Notes under the pieces: model-generated | What the model saw: the letters and a program-made list of their open reading frames with translations, nothing else | The model's database searches: none | Told to the model about the DNA's origin: nothing | DNA from: JACVRW01 sp963739095 | GTDB lineage: Bacteria; Actinomycetota; Thermoleophilia; Solirubrobacterales; Thermoleophilaceae | Direction: 5' to 3' | Length of the DNA: 64,000 nucleotides | Assembly (NCBI GenBank): GCA_963739095.1 | Contig: CAVTZF010000033.1 | Coordinates: forward strand, 35,722 to 99,721 | Shown: piece by piece, positions 35,055-42,048 of the stretch | How the letters are laid out: each line of letters starts with the position of its first letter | Position numbering within the stretch: the stretch's first letter is position 1 | Position numbers and translations under genes: made by a program

Positions 35055-35468
35055 TCAGCCGTCGATGAACTCCTGGCCGGCGTCCTCGTTGCACTCGATG
35101 CTCGGCGGTTCCTCGCCGGGGAAGGCGAGAAACTGGTAGCGGGGGCGGCTGAAGCCACGGATGTCGAGCGCCAGGCCGGGGCGGCGAGCCCGGTCCGCTG
35201 AGCCGTACATGTATCCGAGCGAGCCGTCGGCGCTGCCGTACTCGGTCACGCCGATCAGGTACATGCACTCGTCGAACAGCTCGAACTCCGCGACCGGCTC
35301 CTGGAGGTCCTCCACCTCCTCGGTAAGGGAGTCGAGTTCCTCCTGCAGGTCCTCCACGCGGTCGCGGATCGTGGCCGGTGCATCGCTCCCACCGCCCCCG
35401 GCGAGGACCGGCGGAGCAGCCGCCAGCGCGACCGTGCACAGCAACGTGAGCATGAGCAGCCGGCACAC
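35055..35468 (-). CDS. secreted protein with one EYG/FGY-type domain (copy 2, GTG start)
   Basis: Second copy of 25937-26350. One substitution at 35467 turns the ATG start into GTG; the protein is otherwise the same apart from silent changes. The start follows the stop of the preceding gene by 1 bp, so translation probably still occurs by coupling, perhaps at a lower rate. Confidence 0.78.
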   Translation of the reverse strand: MCRLLMLTLLCTVALAAAPPVLAGGGGSDAPATIRDRVEDLQEELDSLTEEVEDLQEPVAEFELFDECMYLIGVTEYGSADGSLGYMYGSADRARRPGLALDIRGFSRPRYQFLAFPGEEPPSIECNEDAGQEFIDG

Positions 35469-35469
35469 G

Positions 35470-36258
35470 TCAGTCGACTGCCTCTCCTGGCTCGTCCTGA
35501 CACGTCCGGCCGGGACGATCGCCGCCGACGAGCGCAAGGAACATGTAGTCAGGGTCGTCCCAATCGCTGCGGTCGATGGTCAGCGCCGGTTTGTACGCGG
35601 GCGGGCTCCCGTCCCGGCCGCCGAAGACGTAACCGAACCTGCCGTCCGGATCGCCGTACTCGGTCACCGGGACCCACGAGACACACGACTCCCACTCGTC
35701 GAAGCGCTCCGAGGCCGCCAGCAGGCGTCGTCCGGCCCGCTTCAACGTGATCACGCGCCGCTCGAGCCCGCGGACGGTGCTCTGAAGCGACCGTCCCGCC
35801 GCGACCGCACGGGGCGGGCCCACCGAGGCTGGGTCCGCGGTCCCGCCCGGCAGAGGCGCCGCGCTCCTACAGCCTCCCCTGCGCGAGAGATTGAGGAAGA
35901 GATAGTCCTCCTTGCGCGGGCGGCTCTTCCGGTCGACGGCCAGCGCGGGCCTGAAGTCGGGGCCGGTGCCGTCGCGTTCGTCGTACAGGTAGCCGAACTG
36001 GCGATCCGGGTCTCCGTACTCACTCACGGGGACCCCGCGGATGCAGGCCCGCCAATCCGCGTAGCGGGTGGCCGACAGCTGCATCTGCTCGACCTTCCGC
36101 TCCAGGTCCGTCACGACCGACCGGACCGCGCGGACGTTCGCCGGGACGGAGCTCGTGCCCGGCCAGGGCGAGTCCTCACCGGCGCTGGCGATGCCCGCCA
36201 GCGCGGCCAGAATCGCCGCGGCCAGGGCGGCGGCCAGGAGCCGGCGCGCGGATCTCAT
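35470..36258 (-). CDS. secreted protein with two EYG/FGY-type domains (copy 2)
   Basis: Second copy of 26352-27140. One change lies in the signal peptide (AAALTAAIL becomes AAALAAAIL); both repeats are unchanged. Confidence 0.85.
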   Translation of the reverse strand: MRSARRLLAAALAAAILAALAGIASAGEDSPWPGTSSVPANVRAVRSVVTDLERKVEQMQLSATRYADWRACIRGVPVSEYGDPDRQFGYLYDERDGTGPDFRPALAVDRKSRPRKEDYLFLNLSRRGGCRSAAPLPGGTADPASVGPPRAVAAGRSLQSTVRGLERRVITLKRAGRRLLAASERFDEWESCVSWVPVTEYGDPDGRFGYVFGGRDGSPPAYKPALTIDRSDWDDPDYMFLALVGGDRPGRTCQDEPGEAVD

Positions 36259-38213
36259 CTCCCCACCTCGACGGCGCCGATGTCACAGCCCCCGCCCTGC
36301 GGGCGGTCCACTCCGCGCTGATCCTTCGCGATGAGAGCCAGGCGGTTGGCAACGAGTCCCTCCAGATGCTGCTCTCCCTCGAGCACCTCACCGAAGGGCG
36401 CGAACCGGCAGTGCTCGGGCGGGATGCGGTCGAGCGCTGCGCTCCCCGGTCCGGGCAGGCGCGTCTCGCCGAGCCCGCCGTTGGCGGCGAGCGGCCCCAG
36501 ATCGGACGGCGAGCCGATCGCGTCGCCGGGCCCGTTCAGGCCGCAGGATCCGTCGGTGACGAGGTTGTAGCCGTAGGAAACCGCCGCGGAGACTTGGCAG
36601 TTCACGTCGGTCGGCTGCACCTGGCCGCCCAGCGGGTCCGTCTTGGCCGGGCCGATGATCGAGCCGAACGCCTCCAGCCGCTCCCCCGCCCCGACGTTCG
36701 CGGCGACCGGGGCGATGTTGTCGGCGACGGTGGAGTTGACGAGGCCGAGGGTTCCCGCGGCCAGCATGCCGCCGCCCTGCCCCTCGGCGTAGTTGTTGCT
36801 CACCGTCGAATTGGCGACGTAGAGGTTGCCGCGCGCCCAGATCCCCCCGCCGACGTGTGCAACCGCGGCGTTGCGAGCGACGGTGGAGTTGATGACCGTC
36901 ACGTCGGCCTCGCCGGAGATCGCGCCACCGCGGTCGTCCGCGCGGTTGCCGTTCAGCGTCGAGCCGATCACCGTTACGTCGCCGTCGAGCGTGAAGATCG
37001 CGCCGCCGGGGCCGTCGGCGGTGCTGCCGTTGACGGTGGAGTCGATCACGGTGACGTCACCGTCCTCGTCGGCGTAGATGGCGCCGCCGTCGCCGTCGGT
37101 CGTGTTGCCGTCGATGTGCGAGCGGACGACGAGGATGTCGCCGGTCGAGCCGAGCGCGCCGCCGGAGCCGTCGACGAGGTTGCTGCTGACGACCGAGTCG
37201 TAGACCTGGATGCCGCCGCGGCGCGCGTACACGCCGCCGCCGTCGTCGTTGGCCAGGTTGCCGGTAATGACCGAGCGGATGATCGTCGCCCGCCGCTGCG
37301 ACATGATCCCGCCGCCCGGCTCCTCGGCGAGGTTCTGCTGCACCTTGGAGTCGATCACGGTGATCTCCCCCCGGCTCGTGATCGCGGCTCCGGGGCCGTC
37401 GCTGCCGCCGCGCGTGAGCTTCACCCTCCTGAGCTCGACGTAGCCGGTGCCGTCCTGGCGCAGCAGCCGCTTCTCGAAACAGGCCTGGCGGAGCGTATGG
37501 CCCTTGCCGTCGAGTACGACCGGGCTGGACGACTCTCGGATCGGATCCCCGAGCCGGCAGGCGTGCAGCACGATGTTGTTCGCCACGTCGATCGACGCGA
37601 GGCGAGGGTTCGCCCATGCGGCGCGCAGCTCCGACTCACTCCGGACGACGACTGAGTCGCTCGGGAACAGGGTGTAGCCGTGATCGATCCGCCGGCGGCC
37701 CTTGACGCAGGTGACGTTGGCGTCGTAGCGGCCGTCGATCGGATAAAGGCGCCGCTCGGTGCACCTGTAGCCGAGCACGCTGCGGCGGTAGTAGCGGTCG
37801 TACGTCCGGCAGCGGCCGAGGAATACGGGCTGGATGCAGCGGCGGTCGACCCGGCTGTAGCAGCCGCTCGTCTCGCCGCGCTGAAGGCAGCTTTGGTAGG
37901 CGCGCACGAGGCGTATCCCAGACCCGCAGCCTCCACCGCCCACGTACAGGCCGAGCACCCGCCCGCTGCCGGCGTCCCGCACGCGCCGCGTCGCGCAGCG
38001 GGTGGTTCCCGGGCGCTTGTAGGGCACGACGTCGCCCGAGGGCCCCTCCCAGGGGCCGGGGGGGCCGGCGCTCGGCGGCGCCTGCTTTTCCTCGTCACCG
38101 CCTCCGAGCGCCAGCGGCGGGGCCGCCAGCACGCCCACGACCACCAGTACCGCGAGGCTCAACGGCACCACGTGGGCGCGTCGGAGCAAGCGCGACCGGC
38201 TGTCGACATTCAT
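36255..38213 (-). CDS. secreted right-handed beta-helix protein (copy 2, native promoter region)
   Basis: Second copy of 27137-29095 with one clear residue change near the C-terminus (IPPGHCRF becomes IPPEHCRF). Unlike copy 1 it keeps its ancestral upstream region, shared with the divergent alpha/beta hydrolase at 38325, so it is probably the copy still driven by the original promoter. It would head the second eight-gene set. Confidence 0.9.
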   Translation of the reverse strand: MNVDSRSRLLRRAHVVPLSLAVLVVVGVLAAPPLALGGGDEEKQAPPSAGPPGPWEGPSGDVVPYKRPGTTRCATRRVRDAGSGRVLGLYVGGGGCGSGIRLVRAYQSCLQRGETSGCYSRVDRRCIQPVFLGRCRTYDRYYRRSVLGYRCTERRLYPIDGRYDANVTCVKGRRRIDHGYTLFPSDSVVVRSESELRAAWANPRLASIDVANNIVLHACRLGDPIRESSSPVVLDGKGHTLRQACFEKRLLRQDGTGYVELRRVKLTRGGSDGPGAAITSRGEITVIDSKVQQNLAEEPGGGIMSQRRATIIRSVITGNLANDDGGGVYARRGGIQVYDSVVSSNLVDGSGGALGSTGDILVVRSHIDGNTTDGDGGAIYADEDGDVTVIDSTVNGSTADGPGGAIFTLDGDVTVIGSTLNGNRADDRGGAISGEADVTVINSTVARNAAVAHVGGGIWARGNLYVANSTVSNNYAEGQGGGMLAAGTLGLVNSTVADNIAPVAANVGAGERLEAFGSIIGPAKTDPLGGQVQPTDVNCQVSAAVSYGYNLVTDGSCGLNGPGDAIGSPSDLGPLAANGGLGETRLPGPGSAALDRIPPEHCRFAPFGEVLEGEQHLEGLVANRLALIAKDQRGVDRPQGGGCDIGAVEVGR

Positions 38214-38324
38214 GAGACCCCCTTGGACGGCATTCAGACAACCCGAAGCTAAGTCACCCCAGGACTCGTCTGAGAGGCGTTCGAACGCGACTGATAGGCG
38301 CTCGCTCTTGGTGGCGGCGCGCGC

Positions 38325-39194
38325 ATGGGACAATCGCCGCTCGCGAGGTGCGCGACGAAGCAGGTCGACCTCAACGGACTCGCTGTGGCCTACGAGCAGG
38401 CGGGCAACGGACCGCCACTCGTGCTTCTGCACGGCTACGTCGGGGGCGGGCGGGCGACCTGGCGGTACCAGCTCGACGAACTCTCGGACGAGTTCACGGT
38501 GGTGGCCTGGGACGGCCCGGGCATGGGCTCATCGGCGGACCCGCCCCCAGAGTTCCGGCTCGCGGACTACGCGGACCGTCTCGCTGACTTCGTGGACGTG
38601 CTCGACCTGGGGCGGCCGCATGTAGCCGGCATCTCGTTCGGCGGCGCGTTGGCGCTCGAGCTGTACCGCCGTCACCCGGACGTTCCGAGAACGCTGGTCC
38701 TGGCATCGGCGTATGCCGGCTGGGCCGGTTCGCTACCCCCTGCCGAGACGGAGCTGCGCCTGCGCCAGGTGCTCGAGCTAGCCGACCTGCCGCCCGCCGA
38801 GTTCATTCAGGCGATCCGGCCCACACTCTTCTCCGACTCCACGCCCGTGGAGACGATCGACGCGTTCGTCGCGAACGCATCGGAGTTCCACCCGGCGGGT
38901 CTACGGGCAATGGCCCGCTCGGTGGCCGAGGCGGACCTGCGCGACATGCTCCCGCGCATCGCCGTGCCGACGCTGCTCCTCTACGGCGACCGCGACGTGC
39001 GCGCGCCGCTTACGGTCGCCGAGCAGCTCCACGCGGCGATTCCCGGCTCCAAGCTGGTCGTGCTCCCCGGCGTCGGGCACGTCGTCAACCTCGAGGCGCC
39101 CGAGCGCTTCAACGCCGAGGTCAGGAGATTCCTCGGGTCGGCCGGGCTGTGTCAGCGTCGGCGCCACGAGCCGTCGGAGCCGAGAGGAGGCTGA
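38325..39194 (+). CDS. alpha/beta hydrolase
   Basis: 289 residues with the canonical fold: oxyanion segment PLVLLHGYVGGG, nucleophile elbow VAGISFGGALALE, catalytic acid LLYGDRDVRAPL and histidine LPGVGHVVNLEAPERF. It resembles the broad family of haloperoxidase/lactonase/3-oxoadipate enol-lactonase-like hydrolases; the substrate cannot be named. The ATG lies 13 bp outside the right end of the duplication, so its promoter overlaps the repeated DNA. It is divergent from beta-helix copy 2. Confidence 0.88.
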   Translation: MGQSPLARCATKQVDLNGLAVAYEQAGNGPPLVLLHGYVGGGRATWRYQLDELSDEFTVVAWDGPGMGSSADPPPEFRLADYADRLADFVDVLDLGRPHVAGISFGGALALELYRRHPDVPRTLVLASAYAGWAGSLPPAETELRLRQVLELADLPPAEFIQAIRPTLFSDSTPVETIDAFVANASEFHPAGLRAMARSVAEADLRDMLPRIAVPTLLLYGDRDVRAPLTVAEQLHAAIPGSKLVVLPGVGHVVNLEAPERFNAEVRRFLGSAGLCQRRRHEPSEPRGG

Positions 39195-39253
39195 CGTGGT
39201 GGGCGCGTTGACGGGCAGCCGAGTTCCGTCCGGATCGCGATTGACGAGGGTGC

Positions 39254-39532
39254 TCAGGCCCCGCCGGCGACCGCTGGGAGGATCGTCACCTCGTCGCCGT
39301 CCTCGACACCCGTCTCGAGGCCCTCCAGGAAGCGGATGTCCTCGCCGCCCACGTAGACGTTGACGAAGCGGCGCAGGTCGCCGTCCTCCGCGATCCGCTC
39401 ACGCAGGCCGTCGTAGCGCTCGTAGAGCCCGTCGAGCACCTCGCCGACCGTTGTGGCGCCCTCGACCGAGGTCTCCGAGTCGCCGCTCGTGACGCTCCGC
39501 AGCTGGGTTGGGATCTTGACCGTGACCGACAT
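39254..39532 (-). CDS. CysO/HcyS-like ubiquitin-fold sulfur carrier ending Gly-Gly-Ala
   Basis: 92 residues of the MoaD/ThiS fold: SVTVKIPTQLRSVTSGDSET, VGEVLDGLYERYDGLRERIA, RRFVNVYVGGEDIRFLEGLE and the end DGDEVTILPAVAGGA. The last part closely resembles mycobacterial CysO (NIYVNDEDVRF, VTILPAVAGG). A free Gly-Gly end is thiocarboxylated and donates sulfur; here one Ala follows it, as in HcyS of Wolinella, so a protease must trim it first. It lies 15 bp after the threonine-synthase-like gene, under the same SAM riboswitch. No activating adenylyltransferase or JAMM protease is in the window. Confidence 0.9.
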   Translation of the reverse strand: MSVTVKIPTQLRSVTSGDSETSVEGATTVGEVLDGLYERYDGLRERIAEDGDLRRFVNVYVGGEDIRFLEGLETGVEDGDEVTILPAVAGGA

Positions 39533-39547
39533 CGGGGATCGGGCAGA

Positions 39548-40783
39548 TTACACCGCGGCGGCAGCGGTTCCGGCAAGGGCCTCCTCAAACGCGTCGACTG
39601 ACGCGTCGATCTCGTGCTTCTCGAAGGTGCCGCGCACGGCGTCGAGCGTCTTGAGGCCGTCTCCGGTGATCACCGCGACAACTCGCTCGCCGGGCGCGAT
39701 GTCCCCGCGCTCGGCGAGCTTCCTGAGCGTGGCGGTGGTGACCCCGCCGGCAGTCTCCGTGAAGATCCCGGTCGTCTGGGCGAGCAGCAGTATGCCCTCA
39801 CGGATCTCGTCGTCGGTGACGGAGTCGACCGAGCCACCCGAGCGCCGCGCCAGGTCGAGCGCGTACGGCCCATCGGCGGGATTCCCGATCGCGAGCGACT
39901 TGGCGATCGTGTCCGGCTTGACGGGCCGGCAGAAGTCCTGGCCCGCCTCGAATGCCTGCGCTACGGGCGAGCAGCCGGCCGCCTGGGCGCCGTTGAAGGT
40001 CGGCAGCTCACCCTCGATGAGCCCCACCTCGCGCCACTCGTCGAAGCCGCGCGCGATCTTCGTGAACAGCGAGCCGGACGCGATCGGCGCGACAACGCGG
40101 TCGGGCAGCTCGAAGCCGAGCTGCTCGGCGATCTCGAACGCGATCGTCTTCGAGCCCTCCGCGTAGTAGGGCCGCACGTTGACGTTCACGAACGCCCAAT
40201 CGCGCTCGGCCGACAGCTCGGTGCAGAGGCGGTTGACGTCGTCATAGGTGCCGCGCACCGCCACCAGGTGGGTGCCGTAGACCCCGGTCGCGAGCACCTT
40301 CTGCTCCTCGAGGTCGGCCGGGATGAACACGTACGAGTCAAGCCCCGCGGCGGCGGAGTGCGCCGCGACGGCGTTGGCGAGGTTGCCCGTCGACGGGCAC
40401 GCGACGACGTCGTAGCCGAGCTCTTGCGCCTTTGCGACGGCCACGGCCACGACCCGGTCCTTGAACGAGTGGGTCGGGTTCGCGGTGTCGTTCTTGATGT
40501 AGAGCTCGCCGATCCCGAGCGCCTCGGCGAGCCGCGGCGCGCGCTGGAGCGGGGTCAGGCCGACCGGGAGACCGGGCGCCGGCGGGCCCTCGAACGGCAG
40601 GAAGTCCGAGTAGCGCCAGATCGTCGGCGGACCTGCCTGGATCCGCCGCTTGACCGACGCGGCGTCGAGCCCGGACAAGTCGTAGGCCACCTCGAGCGGG
40701 CCGAAGCAGTGCTCACACACGTAGCGAGCTTCGAGCGGGTAGGTCTCACGACATTCCTTGCATTGGAGCGCTTGAACGGGCAT
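39548..40783 (-). CDS. thrC: threonine-synthase-like PLP enzyme under a SAM riboswitch
   Basis: 411 residues. An N-terminal zinc-ribbon-like part (LQCKECRETYPLEARYVCEH) precedes the fold-type II PLP domain. The PLP lysine is in NPTHSFKDRVVAVAVAKAQE (usual threonine synthase: PTGSFKDRG), and the phosphate loop is ACPSTGNLANAVAAHSA. Threonine synthase converts O-phosphohomoserine to threonine. A SAM-I riboswitch upstream and a sulfur-carrier gene downstream suggest that this member may instead, or also, make homocysteine from the same substrate. AGGAAAGGA precedes the ATG. The annotation as plain threonine synthase is the conservative reading. Confidence 0.85.
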   Translation of the reverse strand: MPVQALQCKECRETYPLEARYVCEHCFGPLEVAYDLSGLDAASVKRRIQAGPPTIWRYSDFLPFEGPPAPGLPVGLTPLQRAPRLAEALGIGELYIKNDTANPTHSFKDRVVAVAVAKAQELGYDVVACPSTGNLANAVAAHSAAAGLDSYVFIPADLEEQKVLATGVYGTHLVAVRGTYDDVNRLCTELSAERDWAFVNVNVRPYYAEGSKTIAFEIAEQLGFELPDRVVAPIASGSLFTKIARGFDEWREVGLIEGELPTFNGAQAAGCSPVAQAFEAGQDFCRPVKPDTIAKSLAIGNPADGPYALDLARRSGGSVDSVTDDEIREGILLLAQTTGIFTETAGGVTTATLRKLAERGDIAPGERVVAVITGDGLKTLDAVRGTFEKHEIDASVDAFEEALAGTAAAAV

Positions 40784-40800
40784 AGCTGTCCTTTCCTGTG

Positions 40801-40834
40801 AAAAGCCTCCGCCGCTGCTGTGACGACGGAGGCT
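40801..40834 (-). terminator. intrinsic terminator of the SAM-I riboswitch
   Basis: In the transcript AGCCUCCGUC pairs with GGCGGAGGCU (10 bp, one G-U) and is followed by UUUU. The loop side contains GUCACA, which can pair with UGUGAC of the aptamer's closing stem, giving the mutually exclusive antiterminator expected of a transcriptional SAM switch. Confidence 0.85.
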
Positions 40835-40849
40835 CGAGAAAGCGCTCCT

Positions 40850-40967
40850 GTCACATCTGCCGGATCCACGATCCGATGGACTTGGCACCTTTCCTCCGGT
40901 CCTCACGGACCGGCGGCGGTTGCCGGGGCTTCACAGGGCCATGTCCCTCCACCCCTCTCGATGCAAC
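40850..40967 (-). promoter_or_regulatory. SAM-I (S-box) riboswitch aptamer
   Basis: The transcript from 40967 down carries the S-box core in order: GAGAGGGGUGGAGGGAC, GGCCCUGUGAAGCCCCGGCA then ACC, and AAGGUGCCAAGUCC, followed by a GGAUC/GAUCC hairpin. The closing stem GUUGCAUC/GAUGUGAC (40967-40960 with 40857-40850) is 8 bp with two G-U pairs. High SAM should stabilise it and allow the terminator at 40801-40834 to form, shutting off the PLP enzyme and carrier genes. Confidence 0.95.
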
Positions 40968-41049
40968 GGCTATGTCTGACGGCGGAGGATACCAGTGCCC
41001 CGAAGTAGAATGAAGCCTGTGAACGTGCTGGACGACCCGCTCAGACCCG

Positions 41050-42045
41050 ATGCCGAGCCTCCCGAAGCCCCGTCTCAGGCGTTCCGCTCGCGCGCGGGCT
41101 GATTCCGCGCTCTCCACAGCGCCGACCGAGCCCAGCGTCGAGGTCGTCGAGGGCCATGGCCTGCGCTGGCTCAACATCGAGCGCCCGCGGCCGATCGACC
41201 GCGCCTGGCTCGAGGAGCACTTCGACTTCCATCCCCTCGACTACGAGGACGTCCTCTCGCGCAACCAGCGCCCGAAGATCGACGAGTACGAGGACTACCT
41301 GTTCATCGTCCTGTACTTCCCGGTCTTCGACAAGACGGTGGGGCGGCTCAACGCGGCCGAGCTCGACATCTTCATCGGCCCCGACTACCTGATCACGCTC
41401 CCGAACGAGCCGATCCCGCCGGTCGAGTACCTGTTCGAGCGCTGCCGCTCCAACGAGGACCTGCGCGACGCGCTCTTCTCGAAGGGCTCGGGCTACCTGC
41501 TCTACAAGATCGTCGACGACTCGTTCGACTACTGCTTCCCGATGCTGCGCAAGATCGGCAACAAGCTCGAGCGGCTCGAGGAGGACATCTTCGAGGGGCG
41601 CTCCGAGGAGGTCGTGCGCGACATCTCCAACTCGAAGCAGGAGATCATCAACTTCCGCAAGATCATCCGCCCGCAGCGTGCCGTCCTGCGCGACCTCGAG
41701 CGGACGAAGCAGCGCTATCTCGCCGAGGACCTCGAGGTCTACTTCGACGACATCGTCGACGCCTCCGAGCGCATCTGGGACATGCTCGAGAACTACAAGG
41801 AGGTCGTTGAGGCGCTCGAGGTCACAAACGAGTCGGTGCTCTCGCACCGGGTCAACGAGGTGCTGCGCTTCCTGACGGCGATCAGCGTCGTGGTGCTTCC
41901 GCTGACCTTCATCGCGAGCATCTGGGGCATGAACGTGCACGTGCCCGGTGAGGGCGAGTCGGCGCCGTTCTGGATGATCATGGGCGGGATGGTGGTCCTG
42001 CTGCTCGGGATGGTCGGCTACTTCCGAAAGCGCGGCTGGCTGTAG
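41050..42045 (+). CDS. corA: CorA-family Mg2+/Co2+ transporter (N-terminus uncertain)
   Basis: 331 residues as read. A cytoplasmic alpha/beta domain (LRWLNIERPRPIDRAWLEEH), a long helical stalk (RKIIRPQRAVLRDLERTKQR) and two C-terminal membrane helices with the selectivity motif IASIWGMNVHVPGE, ending FRKRGWL. It forms a pentameric channel. The first ~18 codons read unnaturally (MPSLPKPRLRRSARARAD). Another frame from an ATG at 41010 (MKPVNVLDDPLRPDAEPPEA) joins smoothly if one G near 41097 is dropped, giving 345 codons, so the true start may be 41010. Confidence 0.92.
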   Translation: MPSLPKPRLRRSARARADSALSTAPTEPSVEVVEGHGLRWLNIERPRPIDRAWLEEHFDFHPLDYEDVLSRNQRPKIDEYEDYLFIVLYFPVFDKTVGRLNAAELDIFIGPDYLITLPNEPIPPVEYLFERCRSNEDLRDALFSKGSGYLLYKIVDDSFDYCFPMLRKIGNKLERLEEDIFEGRSEEVVRDISNSKQEIINFRKIIRPQRAVLRDLERTKQRYLAEDLEVYFDDIVDASERIWDMLENYKEVVEALEVTNESVLSHRVNEVLRFLTAISVVVLPLTFIASIWGMNVHVPGEGESAPFWMIMGGMVVLLLGMVGYFRKRGWL

Positions 42046-42048
42046 CTC

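Larger units (their letters stand above)
29195..38312. repeat. 9,118-bp tandem direct repeat, copy 2
   Basis: Begins GGCCGAGTCC at 29195 and ends CGCTCTTGGT at 38312, 13 bp before the alpha/beta hydrolase start. It contains a second full set of the block except the last residues of the VOC gene. The substitutions fall mostly at silent positions. Confidence 0.95.

Noticed and set aside
20077..38312. Duplication caused by an insertion sequence or a prophage
   Set aside because: No transposase, integrase, terminal inverted repeat or target duplication is present; only 3-bp microhomology marks the edges.
20077..38312. Duplication as a trivial assembly duplicate
   Set aside because: About 33 scattered substitutions and a distinct junction sequence argue against a simple repeat of one read set, although strain mixing is not excluded.
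36255..38432. N-terminal extension of beta-helix copy 2 past 38213
   Set aside because: The open frame runs into the promoter and opposite strand of the alpha/beta hydrolase; the start at 38213 has a ribosome site and signal peptide.
40784..40980. T-box leader upstream of thrC
   Set aside because: There is no specifier stem or TGGNACC T-box sequence; the leader matches the SAM-I core instead.
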